This document shows, one piece after another, positions 14,126-25,929 of a stretch of DNA of 64,000 nt (its first letter is position 1; the number at the start of each line of letters is the position of its first letter). Under the pieces are notes generated by a model. The model worked only from the letters and a program-made list of their open reading frames with translations. It had not been told where the DNA came from and did not search any database. This DNA is from Enoplolaimus lenunculus (taxonomy: Eukaryota; Nematoda; Enoplea; Enoplida; Thoracostomopsidae), in contig JASANG010000641.1 of the NCBI GenBank assembly GCA_030248215.1, positions 186,001 through 250,000 of the forward strand. Reading direction: 5' to 3'. The translations under genes were made by a program, and so were the position numbers.

Positions 14126-14205
14126 ATGTATACATACATACATACATACCTAAATATATATATTTATTTAATTTATTTAGTTATTTATATATTTTTATAT
14201 AATAT
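14126..14205. repeat. TACA / ATTT / AT microsatellite tract
   Basis: Four to five TACA units are followed by ATAT, ATTT and TTTATATA tracts over about 80 bases. This is simple-sequence DNA with no other function visible. Confidence 0.8.
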
Positions 14206-15515
14206 ATACATATTATATGGATGTTATCTCCATTTAAATAATGTAAGATGCAAACTTAAACAAGCAGAGATTTTTTATATGACAGCCAGGAGTTCATTTC
14301 CGTATGTCATGAATATTAATACTGACCTCAGTTAAAAGTTTCGACGAGCAACGCGCAACGCGCTAGAAATTGTATATTTTGACTGTACAAAATGCAATAG
14401 TTGATTCGTAAAGTTTGTAATGGTACATTTTTGGTCTCTCCAAAAATTTTTGTGTTAAAATATATCCCCTTTTTTATCCCTGGTACCTTTCTGAATGATA
14501 AACGTTCATGTTGGTCCTTGATTTTTGATTTATATTTATGCCAAAACATACGTGCGCACACTCAATTAGCTCGGTTATTGCCGATGCATCATTTATCGAA
14601 TAATGATACCTGTTTTACCTTCTGTTTAGTTTTAGCGACTATTGATGATTAGTTTATAACCAAAAAACTCTAAAAGCCATTGTTTAGTTGCCATAGGTTC
14701 TACAAGTTGTATATACAACTAAACATAATAGTTTGCTTTAGTTTATCGATCCCTGTATAGACGTTAAATAGCAGCTGGCCAAGATGCACCTGTACTCCAA
14801 GATCTATACCAATTTTTGGCAAGTTTTAAGGTTGTTGTAGGCGTTGGAGTTTTAGATCAAACGCTGGGACCATTCATTTAGAGGACGTTGTAGGTTTCTG
14901 ATGCTAAACCGCGAATAATGCACGTATATTGCGTCGGCGTTTTGCAATACCTATCGCTACAGTTCAAAATTATTTTAGAAAGTTTAAGATTGCGCCATGC
15001 TTGCATGTGTCGTGCAGTGTCACAAAGCGTCGTGTTTTTCATTGCTGTACGACGCCGGGCGTCGCAACACGAAATTTTACGCGTCGCCCTGTGTTTTTTA
15101 AAAATTATATTTCGTTGTACATACGCCGCTGTGCAGTGAGTATAACGCCGCTTTTAGCCGTAAAATATGCTATCAAAACACAATTCTACTCATTGCAGCA
15201 AGCAAATTGATCGAATCACAGCACCCAGAACGCAGAAATAATATTATACTTTTGCTTAAACCCGACCAGAATATTAAAGCCTTGAACTACCGCAAATGCA
15301 TGTAGGGGATTGTCATTCTGTTTGTCTACGTTTACGGCTTTCAATAAGGCTTCGCAAGTACGGGACGCTCATAACAGGCGTTTGCCATCAGCGCTCAACT
15401 TTAAAAAGCACAAAAGTCGAGTTTGAGGACGGCTTTATTTTGCGGTGATGGAAAGCAGTGCAATGAACTACAATTTGTTGCAGCCAATGCTTCTATAGTA
15501 ACTCTTTAAAATCTC

Positions 15516-15527
15516 TTTATATATAAC
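15516..15527 (+). promoter_or_regulatory. Possible TATA box of the DUSP23-like gene
   Basis: TTTATATATAAC lies 18-29 bases upstream of the first ATG. If it works as a TATA box with the usual 25-30 base spacing, transcription would start at or just after that ATG. Translation would then start at Met21 (15605) and lose the myristoylation motif. It may equally be chance AT-rich sequence. Confidence 0.25.
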
Positions 15528-15544
15528 CGCCGACTACTGCAAAT

Positions 15545-18444
15545 ATGGGTTCTGCATCAAGTACAAGCGTCGAATGGTTCCAGCGACCAGAAGAACGTGG
15601 TGCAATGACGCAAGAAGAATACGATCGGCAACCAGTCGGCCGGCATCGTCGACTGCGTAACACCATCAGCGACTATACGGAAACGTCGTTGATACTTGAC
15701 CGAGACAGCGCTGAAGACCGTCGTATCGATAGGCAAAATCGAGTTTTGAAACTAGAAAATCACGATTTGAAGAAAAAACTACGAAAATACAACAACGATC
15801 CAAACGAAGCTAGAGCTGAACTGCGTCGAAGGAATCGAGAATCATATGAAAACACGGAAAATTATAATCGAAAATGTCGAAAACATGAACGACACTATTG
15901 TCGTCGATGTCGAGAACAAAGAAAAGTGTACCGAAGAACAAAATCAGCAGATGCAATCATTCCGGCGAGACGTGATCGACGTCGAAGACCTGATGAACGT
16001 CTGGATTACAAGAATCGACGGCGGCGACAACAAAGCGATGGAAATTCTCGACGAAATCAATATCATCATCGATCTAGGGGAAGTCCCAAATCGTATGGAA
16101 AACTGCCAAAACAACGCCGCAGACGTTGGTCCGATAGTGATACACATATGCTCGCTCGCATCAAACACCGCCAACGATCAAATGCAAATGTACCGCCAGA
16201 AGCACCTCGGGACTTTCAATGGATCATTGATGTAAAACTTGCAGCGTTCGGGTTTCCTGGACGCGAAGAGAACATTGAGTAAGAATTAAATGTATTCACC
16301 AGAGTAGATACTGGATCAAGAAATTTTTACACGATTCCTCCAAACAGCACGGTCAAGATTAGAAGCCCTCACTGGTTTAGTTTGAGGATTTCTAAACTAC
16401 TGTGTTGTGGCAATTGGTTGCCTTAAAAACCTCAACATAAAACTGCGGCGCAGATCCACAAACTTTTTTCGATTTTCGCAATTATAATTCGTTATCTAGC
16501 CAACTGACTGAAAAATCTACGTACGAAAACTTGACTGCATGCGATTATTTTTAAGTTCGAACCTGAGCAATACCGATATCAGATACTAGTAAACTACTGA
16601 AACATTCGTTACAAAATTACTAAAACAATAAATTTCAGATGGCTCTATGAAGCTGGCATTGATCATGTGATAACGTTGTGCAATTTACGACCTCCGCTGT
16701 TGAATTATCCAAGCATTGGCTGGACACATATCCCAATTGATGATCACACACCGCCAAGTTTGCGACAAGTCAATCATTTTGTCAAAGAAGTCCAATCTTG
16801 CTTAAATCGTGGCAAGGTATTGTTCAAGAAACAATAAAATTGAATCAATCTATATTTTGTATGCAGGGAGCAACCGGAGGTGAAAACGACGCAGCCGGAA
16901 CTGGAGCTCAACAAAACTTCCCGGAGCCGGAGTCGAAGGTGAAGCCGGAGGCGAGACGAAATTATTGTTACTATACTGACCCGAATAAGAGGGAAGACTG
17001 ATATTTATTATTGGCATCTCCAGAGGGTATCCCTCTTGTTATTCAGTGATGCATTGTTATTTACTTTAACCTGCCCACTGCTGCCCTTCGTTACCGGCAC
17101 TACAGTAGTTAAAATTACGTTGAATTTGTTAATTTTAGAAAATCTGTGTTGTTGAATCGTTTGGTTTTTACGCTTATTTTTTACGAAATCTCGCCAATTC
17201 TTTGCTCAACATTGTACCAAATGTTCAAACGAAACACGTCAAACAGATAAATTTAGTAAAACTATGGAAAACTTTACTACCGCAAATGCCGGAACCTTCG
17301 GCTAAAATTGTGCTAGACCTGGAGCCAGAGGTGAATGTTCTGCCGGAGCCGGAGGCAGACTTCCGGTTCTACCCTGTTGTGTAGAATTCACACGAAATGC
17401 TGTCTTGTATAAAGGGTATTGTAGTGCACCGCATGAAAACAAGAGGGAAGTAATATGTCGGAGTTTCTATTTTGAGTCTGAATCACGGAATTTATATATC
17501 CCTAAGCAGAGTTCGTATTTGTATAGAGTCCAAAATTATATGCTAGTTAATAATGTTTTATTTAACCAAACTGTAAATTTCAATGAGTTGATTAATCAAT
17601 TCATCTAGCGGGTTAGTTATTTTTGAATTAATATCAGTAAACATTAACTCACTCTGACTTCAGTTGACTCTGTGCGAGTTGATTAATTAACTCAGAATGA
17701 GTTGAATCAACTCAAAATTATGAGCTCTGATAGTCCTAACTCAAACTGACTGATTGAACTCTTTCTGAGCTAAAATCAACTTACTGAAATTTACAGTGCA
17801 ATCTGTTCCATTATATGCGCAACTGCTTATTTTTTAAAGTGTACATATATTCATAGCAGCAGACTCAAGTTTTAACAACATATTCTTAAAGTATAATGTA
17901 AATCGCAGACAAAAGTGAAAGTCTTGGAGTCCAACAACAGAAAACGGGAATGAGTTGAAAATAAACAACATTCCGTTCCTGAATACCAAGGGACGTACCT
18001 GGAGAATACTTCTCAGATTCGCGATTTGAATATCCCTGGTTTGATTTTGACTTTTATTAAACAATAAACACAAATTATGTGTTTTACATTTAAAATTGTA
18101 AGTTTTTAAAGAAACTTAAATTTCCAAATCCCATATTTGTCTCAGTGTCCAATGGCAGCATTTTTGAATTTAACTTTTATATGTTCACAATTTCACAAAA
18201 CTTGAAACGTTTGATTTTAAAACAGGCAGTCGGCGTCCATTGCCGTTCAGGATTGGGTCGTACTGGCACAATGTTGGCGTGTTACTTTATTTACGACAAT
18301 CCAAACCTACAACCAGATGCCGCAATTACAATGATACGTGATTTGCGAGCTCATACTATTGAAACGAAACAACAGGAAGATGTCATTTTTCGCTACTATG
18401 ACAAATTAAACGAGGTACTCGCGGGAAACGGGCGTAGATTTTGA
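15545..18444 (+). CDS. DUSP23-like atypical dual-specificity phosphatase with basic N-terminal extension
   Basis: Exons are 15545-16278, 16639-16816 and 18226-18444; phases match and the product is 376 aa. Residues from about 221 to the end follow human DUSP23 (VHZ), a 150-aa cysteine phosphatase. The P-loop is HCRSGLGRTGTMLACY, with nucleophile Cys310 and Arg316; Asp280 in PIDDHTPP is the likely general acid. The first 220 residues are not part of the DUSP23 I know. They are strongly basic, with a predicted coiled segment at about 62-100 and many RRR clusters. The start MGSASSTS fits the N-myristoylation pattern (Gly2, Ser6), so membrane attachment is an inference. A TATATATAA stretch lies 20-30 bases upstream of the ATG. 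An alternative end is possible: donor at 18415 spliced to 20081 would give KRHSSR and a stop at 20101. Confidence 0.88.
16864..17376. mobile_element. Diverged hAT-type MITE in the DUSP23-like intron 2
   Basis: It begins CAGGGAGCAACCGGAGG and ends CCGGTTCTACCCTG, the terminal pattern of family A. GGAGCCGGA repeats lie inside both ends. It is 513 bp. The flanking 8-mers (TTTGTATG, TTGTGTAG) match poorly, so the copy is old or the ends are slightly misplaced. Confidence 0.65.
17570..17790. repeat. Degenerate GAGTTGATT / AATCAACTC repeats
   Basis: GAGTTGATTAAT, its complement AATCAACTC and close variants recur about ten times in both orientations over 220 bases of the DUSP23-like intron 2. It is likely a decayed tandem or palindromic repeat. 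Confidence 0.55.
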
Positions 18445-20917
18445 AACTGCGGTGCTACGTTCTACAAAAATTTCGGCCCATGTACAGATATTTGGTCATC
18501 CACGTAATAGTGCGCGCACTAGTGTAGAAAAATTGTCCAAGTCTGGGTAAGGACCTATGTCATTTTCAGGAACTCTTTAGGGAGGACTTTATGTTTAGAA
18601 CTAGTCTCTTTGCAGAGTCAAAGGACAACGTAGACATCCTGCTTACAGGGTGTCAAATGTCGTTGCACTCACTAGTACACAGTGCATAATGTGCTTTAAC
18701 GAGACACTCTTCGAAGGGACTATTGTTGTACATTTGTTTTAGCAGAAGCTGTGCACAAAATTAAAATTTATTTTGTAGAAACAATGCTTTAGCGAGAGTC
18801 TGCGTTTAATCAGTAGTCCCTACCGAGGGACTCTGTTTTGTCACTGCTCCCTTGAAACACTGTAAGGACAAACCGGCTATCTAAGTACTGGGTGTGTATT
18901 GTCATCAGGCCCTTGTTATGGCATCGCTTTTTGACACTCTTCTAAGTGGGAGGGTGGACAATTTTTTACAGCTATGCGCTTATTATTACGTGGATGATAC
19001 AAAGGACCGTGCATAAGCATTAAATCCCGCAACCCAAGGTTAAACCAAATCCTCAGGGTAAAAATATTACGTAAACATTTTCGTAAGCCCAAGCCTATAA
19101 GCCTAAACAAAAAATAATCTAAAGCGTAAGCTTTTAGAGCAAGGCAAGCGGAAAGTTTCGAAGCGGATAACTTTCTCATGTCATAGATTAAAATGCTTTG
19201 TAAAACCACAGAAACCCACAAAAGTGAGGGATTGACGCTTAACCCCTTCTCACATTGAGTTGCCTGTAGGCAACTCAGCGCAGTGTATATACGTTAAATA
19301 GTATATATCGCACCGTGTAACAATTGCAACACGTATACATAGTACTAAATCACCACAAGACGTGAGAGCCTCCACGGGCTCGAGCGTCACGCTCCTTTAG
19401 CTGAGTGGTGATGGTATACGCCTCCCAGTCCAGTCACTAGAGTTCGAATCCTAGCATAAAAGTAGGTCTCAGGGGAAATAGAAAATATTCATGCGAGAAA
19501 GGGTTAAAAGCTACAAGGTTACGCTTTTGACGCGGATGAATCGTAATTTGATATCTGGTTCGTTTCACGCTATTTGACAGCGTATTTTCAGCTGAAGCAA
19601 TAAAACAACGACGTTTTTCGTTACAAGCACCATATCAAGGTTTGATTTTACGGATGTTTGCATGCCGACACCGACTAAATAATGATTAAAATACATCCAA
19701 ACCATCAATTATTATCTATAAAGGTTGTCTTCAACTATTACAAAAGTAAAAATGCCAATTGGAAGCGCAGCCGCTTACCCCCACGATACGTTCAGGTTCC
19801 CTCCATTGTCTCAGTTGCTAAATAAAATAATTGTGCCGAAATTTTTTAGCGACTCAAACCTAACGATAAAACTATCGAAGTCGAGTTTAAACAAATGGTT
19901 GAAACAAACTCAAAGCATCAAAATAAATTCAATTTTCATTCAACTTTTTCACACCAAAGTTGAGTTTTTAACAAAGTTTGCACGGCTAAAAGCTGTGTAA
20001 TTTGTCCATCCATCCAAACATATCTATCAACTCAACATTAACAAAAACGCACAATTTCACAATATATATTTTATTTACAGAAACGACATTCGTCCAGATA
20101 AACTTTGTACCGGTCATGGAACAAACAAAGAAACGGGTATATTCTAATTCTATTTATACTCTATAAACCTGCAACTGCATCTACGAATTATATCAAACAC
20201 AAACGAACAAATACAACTAAACGAATATTATTTACCGCATAACGAACTGAGAACTGGTTTACTCAAAATGATTTAAATTTGAGGTGAAACTGTATTCCGT
20301 TTTGCTAAAATCTGCGTACCATCTATCACTAATTGCTGATGAACTCTGCAAAAACTAATGAATGATGAGGTTATAAATTTAGCATACTTTTAGTGCACTT
20401 GAACTAATCTTGTTTTATATTAAAAGATAGCAAAATGCCAGAGTTCGCTTGTTTGAAAACCTATTACAGTAACTGGCAATATATTTGGCTACACAGATAA
20501 CAATACGCATCCTAATCTAAAAGTTACGAAATATCCGAAAATATTTTATGGACTTCGATTTTATCTGCAACCAAGTAATCTTGATTGTTTAATAATATTT
20601 CATTCGTTTTAGAATAATTTTACTCTGTAACCAAATGTCCATGAACTTATATCCAACACATGGAGTTCGATATTATAAAGCTGTTTTTATACTATGCAGT
20701 CAATAAAGTCATTATGGAACTGTAGAAATATGTGAACTATTTATACACAGACACACACATATAAATATATATTATATATTTATAAATTATGCTTAAATTC
20801 TAAAACAATTAAGTTTGCCTTCAACGTTTCGTCAATTGATGGTAACTTAAAATGTTGATATGCATAAACAGCATTGAAGCGAAATTTGAGATGGCTTAAC
20901 ATCAGTCCAGTTTAAAT
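18445..20917. other. 3' flank of the DUSP23-like gene and intergenic spacer
   Basis: The stretch holds a tRNA-like SINE head (19391-19463), an exon-like segment with TTTACAG acceptor at 20081, and an AATAAA at 20702-20707 that could end the plus-strand transcript. The PMP3-like gene approaches from the other strand with its stop at 20918, so the two genes are convergent. Nothing else is recognisable. Confidence 0.6.
19391..19463 (+). repeat. tRNA-like SINE head
   Basis: An A-box-like TAGCTGAGTGGTGATGG and a B-box GAGTTCGAATCC lie at tRNA spacing. No anticodon stem can be paired, so this is a tRNA-derived SINE relic rather than a tRNA gene. Confidence 0.6.
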
Positions 20918-21073
20918 TCAACAAAAACAAATCATACAATTGCATCGACCATCGCTTAAGACGTAAACCACAGCGTGAATCATACCGGGAATGTAGAAAA
21001 AGCACGTCAGTATAATATTGATCACAAGCGTCAGTGTAAATTCCCAGTTTTCGAACATTAATATTCCCAAAGG
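20918..21073 (-). CDS. PMP3/UPF0057-like small membrane protein, last exon
   Basis: A TTTCAG acceptor opens a 52-codon frame (stop included) that begins PLGILMFENWEFTLTLVIN and continues INIILTCFFYIPGMIHAVVY. The PLG(V/I) motif, the INIxLT segment and the YIPGxIHA motif in this order are characteristic of PMP3/UPF0057 proteolipids, roughly 50-60 aa proteins with two membrane helices. The C-terminus is cysteine-rich (RCNCMICFC). A candidate preceding exon at 21757-21810 (VLIPVEGYAGVVRPLDPP, donor GTGAGT) fits in phase but is not hydrophobic, unlike helix 1 of the family. The true first exon is therefore unresolved, and no start codon was found. Confidence 0.7.
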   Translation of the reverse strand, partial: PLGILMFENWEFTLTLVINIILTCFFYIPGMIHAVVYVLSDGRCNCMICFC

Positions 21074-21756
21074 CTGAAACAGTAAACCAAAAAATTATTG
21101 ACTTTTATGCAGGGACACAGGAACGATTTTTTGCCAGGACTGCCAAACAAGAGGTCTGCAGATGCTGACCTGGCCTGAAAACGCTGAAAACACAGTGGCA
21201 ATCAAATCGCTTAAGAAATCCTCTTATCTTCGATAGGTAACTAAGAGCTACACGTCAGCAGGCGAGTTTAAAATAACCTTGAACGAAAAAGGAACGAGAA
21301 ACCAGCTCAATTTTTGCATCAAATGTTATAAATTCTAACGTGCAATTTTAGTCCTTGTAGCGTTTTAGTAACATCAACAATGATTCTAATATTTTTCTAG
21401 GGACAAATAAGGTTAAGACTTAGGCTTGGGCTTTGGTGAAGGCTTATGTAAAAGGTTCTGTTCACAAACCTATGATTCAGCTTAACCACAAAGCCAAAAC
21501 ATTTGCCTACGACTGTGGGGGCAAAGTATACAAAAGCTAAATTATTTGTACTACTACACACGGTGCAATTAGAGGTTATTCAAATCGAAGCCCCAGCCGA
21601 AGGCCGTCAGAATAGACCAACGCTGAAATGCGAGGCGCAGAGGTAAAGTAAAATATAGCCAAATAAAACGATGTTGAACTGGCTGATCTTAACGGTAACC
21701 AATAAGGTAGTCAAAATTTGTTTTGGGCTTCTTTTGAGAAATTAGGTTACACTCAC

Positions 21757-21810
21757 CGGCGGATCCAAGGGACGGACCACGCCGGCATAGCCCTCAACAG
21801 GGATCAAAAC
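21757..21810 (-). CDS. Candidate upstream exon of the PMP3-like gene
   Basis: This is an 18-codon open segment between a GTAG acceptor and a GTGAGT donor, in phase with the exon at 20918-21073. It is GC-rich compared with its surroundings and does not encode the expected hydrophobic helix, so it may be part of a transposon end instead. Confidence 0.3.
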
Positions 21811-22167
21811 CTACATTCTGTATAAAGGTTTGCAACTAAAATTGCGTTTGGTTTCTCACTCGCTTAGTTCGCGAAGTTTTCCCTACTATTATATTTCAAG
21901 CGTTCCGCTTTTAAAACTTTCCGGATCTGTCGCCGGAGTTACGCTGCAGCTTACCGGTATCAAAAAGGCACATAGAATGGTTAAACACGACGCACTTTCA
22001 TCTCCATTAGCCATTCTGATACCAAATATACCAATAGATCAATGCAAAGTAATTAACGTAAAAATATACAACGCATATACATTTAAAATACCCTGAAATA
22101 TAAGTAATAAGCTTGCGTGAACATCTGCTGAAATCTGAGAATACAACGCCAGATACTGCGATATCCG

Positions 22168-22371
22168 GGCCCATGTATAGACCAGGGTCGGGTCGTTTTC
22201 CGAAGGGGCTATAATAGAGTCACTTTAAGCTTTAGACTATTTTTTTGCATAGGCTTAGGTTTAGGCTTAGGATTAGGCTTAGGAATAGACTCATCTATAC
22301 GTTTAGGCTAAGGCTTAGGATTATGCTTATATTGCTGTTCCGGCCCTGTTCTATACATGGGACGTATCCGA
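22168..22371. mobile_element. MITE with GCCCATGTATAGA-type inverted ends and TTAGGC-like interior
   Basis: The left end GCCCATGTATAGACCAGGG and right end CCCTGTTCTATACATGGG are near-perfect inverted repeats, about 200 bp apart. The interior holds about seven degenerate TTAGGC/TTAGGA/TTAGGT hexamers (22252-22326). A right-end relic lies at about 23702-23724. The superfamily is not assigned, as no clear target duplication was seen. Confidence 0.6.
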
Positions 22372-24500
22372 ATAACGTGATCCCTCCTCAAAAATCCAAC
22401 CACGCCCACGTTAGAAAGGTGAGCTTACTACAGGCTTGGCCCGAAAGTATCTGTGCGTTAAACTGTGGCAAAATTAGAAAATATTGCAAATGTAAAAAAT
22501 TTGAAAACAAATTAAAAACTCACAACGGAAACCCTCCAACGCGTTTTTCTAGTAATTTCTCAACTTTCTCACTTTTAGTATTCTACAGATTATAAATGAA
22601 CTTGATCAAATATCAGCTTCATATAGCTTGCCCAAGTGAAGCCTTACAGCAATAGGCACTAGCACATTTTCATTAGTCTAAAAGCGTGACACTTCAACGC
22701 GATTCACTGTATAATTTGGTCGTCACGAACACTAATTGTGGAAATTCACATCTTAGACAAGTTTGCAATTTTAGGTCAGACGCGCAATTACGAAGGGGAG
22801 CGGTGAGCGCCGTTAACCGTTGGAGGAAAGAAATATTAAAGCTTCCAAGACTGCTCCAAAGTAACAAACAAATCATTGAGAAGCACAACTTTTATAAAAA
22901 CGCGAAAACTTGCATTAACAAATTGTGGCAACTAAATTTTCTGTCAAACCAGACCTCAAGTTATACCTACTCTGCTGTTGTTACCCATAAGCAATACAGT
23001 TCATATACAGATTAAGGCTAAATAGGCGTATGTTAAGTTTCGAAATATGCTTATGCTATCGTTATTACCCTGATCTATAATTTGGCCAATGTTATTAACA
23101 AACTCGCAGTGTTTTTACACATACAATAACAATAAACGCTGAAAAACTCCGAGTGCCATAATATTTTAACAAACAAAAACGGAAACTTGAAAAACAGCAA
23201 AAATCGACAACATAGTCAGTCATCACATATAAATACATTGCTGTTTTTATTACATTTGTATGCGGTATTTTTATAATAGCACAGAAGTGCAGCAAAAAAT
23301 GCCTCAGTAAATAGTTCGGTCGGTCGTTTTACGGAATCGGGATCGTATAAATGACGTGTAGCCAGCACAAGTGTGTAAAATATAAGATGAGCCGGCCGGC
23401 CGGAGATTTTGCATTTTACAGCAGTTTAAAAGCCCATTCAATATATGGCCAATGTGTATATATGCTTTTAGGGGCGTCCTGCATTCCGAAGTGACAGCAA
23501 AACGCAGCAAATACATACACTCCTTCCAACAGCATTACGGGAAGATGGAAAATGTGACAGGTTTGTAGCGGGCAAAACGCACAGCTCCAGAAAGTACAAC
23601 ATGGCCCCTGGCTTGTAGTCAAATTTTACTGAAACCAACTTTCGCTAAACACGACCCCAAACTAGGTAGGCCCTAGGAATATGCGTATACTACTGTTGCG
23701 GCCCTGTTCAATGCATGGGCCACTATGTATATACTGCAAAGTGCCCGTACTATGTATATACTGCAAAGTACAAATACTATACCGCTCTCGGCAAAAACCA
23801 TTCAAATTTACCTCGCTCTGTTAGAACTCACCATTAGACTGTAATCATTTTATTCAGTATCAAAAAGGCACAAGTTTGCATTTAAAACGGTTCAACTTAA
23901 TAATCCCTGCAAATAGCAAGTTAATACATACAATCGTTTCAACACAACAAATACATAGCGCTTAATTTTCCCAATACACAAATCCATGATGCGTGTAGTA
24001 GTATTATCTGTAACTGGCAAATCTTCCACTTTTTGACATCGTTAGATAATGACTGGGTTTGCAAAACCTTACCTAAATATAACTTTAGACTTTAAATAAG
24101 TATTTACTAATGAATAATTTACCAATTTTCGGTTTCTAAAAGCGCATTGCTGAAGTTAAGTAAATCTTTAAGTCACTGAAACAATTTTTGCTATGTACAA
24201 AAGACTAGAATACCATCCGCGGTATAATTAATATAGCACACCTAAGGTACCTCCTTAATATAAAGTAAAATTTTACGTTCCTTCATGTCGCACTGGCACA
24301 AATTTGACAATTCTCTATTTATGTCCAAAAAGTAAGGTATTTTACTTAAGTCGACGACTTAAGTAATGTACTTCAGTAAAATTTTAGAAACCCAACCCAT
24401 GTTTATGCTCGACGTCTAACGAATAACCAGCAGACATGGTCCTGATACAATAATCATATACATCGAGTATATATAGCGCCGAGGATATATACTTATTTAT

Positions 24501-25106
24501 CAGGGTGCGACCGGATACCAAAAACTGACGGAGCCGGTGCCGAATAAATAATTTAATATTCGTCCCGATCCGGATAATGAATGCAAATCTAATGCTAGAT
24601 TGCATTCAAATATCAGAACATAGCTTGTAATTTTTCCTTCCGTGGCGTAATGCGCCCAAAGTGTTTACGTGACAAAGTTTAACAACTCACGCCGTTGCAT
24701 TCATAACACTAAAAACGACCCTATTATACTATTCTGTTTTTGAAGCGTTGCGTTCAGTTGCAATGTTTGTTTCAATGTTTGGCCCTTGTTCCTTTTAAGG
24801 GCATACAGTTTTCCGTAGTTACTCCAGAATAATAATCGTCATCTACATGTGGCTTTCTAGCATTGTTATAATCCAATAAAGATTGTGAACGTACATTGTC
24901 ACATACAAACGTTAACATTACATGTGTGACAGAAAAAATGTGTAAAATGAAATCAATCAGTTCGATGGTACTTGGCACAAATACGCATGATGGTATAAAT
25001 TTTTCGAAGTTTTTCAAAAATAATATCCGGAAAGTTAAAATACCGGAGTCGGAACCGGATCCCGATGTCGATTTTTTGCTGGAGCCGGATATCCAGTAGC
25101 ACCCTG
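24501..25106. mobile_element. hAT-type MITE, 606 bp, family A relative
   Basis: The ends are CAGGGTGCGACCGGAT and ATCCAGTAGCACCCTG, flanked by a perfect 8-bp duplication TTATTTAT (24493-24500, 25107-25114). The right subterminal region contains CCGGAGTCGGAACCGGATCC and GAGCCGGAT. It has a larger core than family A copies, and no transposase frame. Confidence 0.9.
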
Positions 25107-25929
25107 TTATTTATGAAAACGAATACAAATGGTTAAGACAAATACCACATAAAAATAAAGACAAATAACACATAAAAATACTATCCGTTTGGTCCAAAAT
25201 GTACACACACAAAAACGGTAAAAATAAACACAATCAAGCAGCCAAAAGTAAGTAAAAATTCTACAAGAGATTTAAGCAAAAAACAATATATACTGCATTA
25301 ATAGCTGGGGTTTATACACAAGTCACATTATAAACCTACTACAGGTGTATATTGTTAGAAACATCGACGTGAGTTTTAAGTATTTTCAACATTCGAAAGC
25401 AAATCCGGTGCGAAGATTTTGGATCCTACATTTTTAAAATTTGAAGACATTTTCCGTCTTTCGTTCTTGGTCTCGTATTTTCAAATGTGTACAGTACCTT
25501 TGTGACTGGTTCGTAGTGATGATACGATATGTAACTTTCGAACTACTACCTGATGAGGCTCGAAATTCTTAACATTTTTCGCATTTGATTCGCCCTATTT
25601 CAGTACTAATTTGGAGATCTGCAATTGCAAGTATTCGTCAGTTTGAAAACCTATCGCTAACTGATGATAGGTGCTATACGCATTTCAGAATATCGGCCCA
25701 GGTTTAAAACTTCATGAGACAGGCACGGTGTCATCTACTGGTCACACAAATTTTGTAAGTTTCCGTGTTAATTACAGCGAAAAGCTCAAAATTAAAGTAG
25801 ACATTCGATAGTTTAGTCAAAACTACGAAACTGAAGAGTTCAATTTTCATTTACGCTAAAATCTAACTTTTTTGGCTTATGTAACCCAGCCATTCCCTAC
25901 ACAAAATAACATCAATCAACATCCGAATT

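Larger units (their letters stand above)
10788..15544. other. Intergenic region between TMF1 (minus) and the DUSP23-like gene (plus)
   Basis: This divergent spacer of about 4.7 kb must hold both promoters, but I see no decisive core element for TMF1. It contains a hAT-type MITE (11598-11942), a homopolymer block (13087-13172), an A/T microsatellite (14126-14205) and a diverged end of the GTTGC family (about 15000-15150). The 98-codon open frame at 12499-12795 has no recognisable similarity, and I do not call it a gene. Confidence 0.7.
21811..25929. other. Intergenic region between the PMP3-like gene and FRMD4
   Basis: It holds a MITE with CCCATGTATAGA ends (22168-22371), a fragment of the same end near 23700-23725, a 606-bp hAT-type MITE (24501-25106) and simple AT-rich sequence. 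The short open frames are not convincing genes. The 3' end of FRMD4 must lie here below 25930; I see no clear canonical polyadenylation signal close to it. Confidence 0.6.

Noticed and set aside
15846-16235. 129-codon open frame overlapping the first DUSP23-like exon in another frame.
   Set aside because: It is acidic where the main frame is basic, as expected of a shadow of GAA/CGA-rich codons, and it has no similarity or splice logic of its own.
22252-22326. Interstitial telomere array.
   Set aside because: Only about seven irregular hexamers inside an inverted-repeat element; not a uniform telomeric tract.
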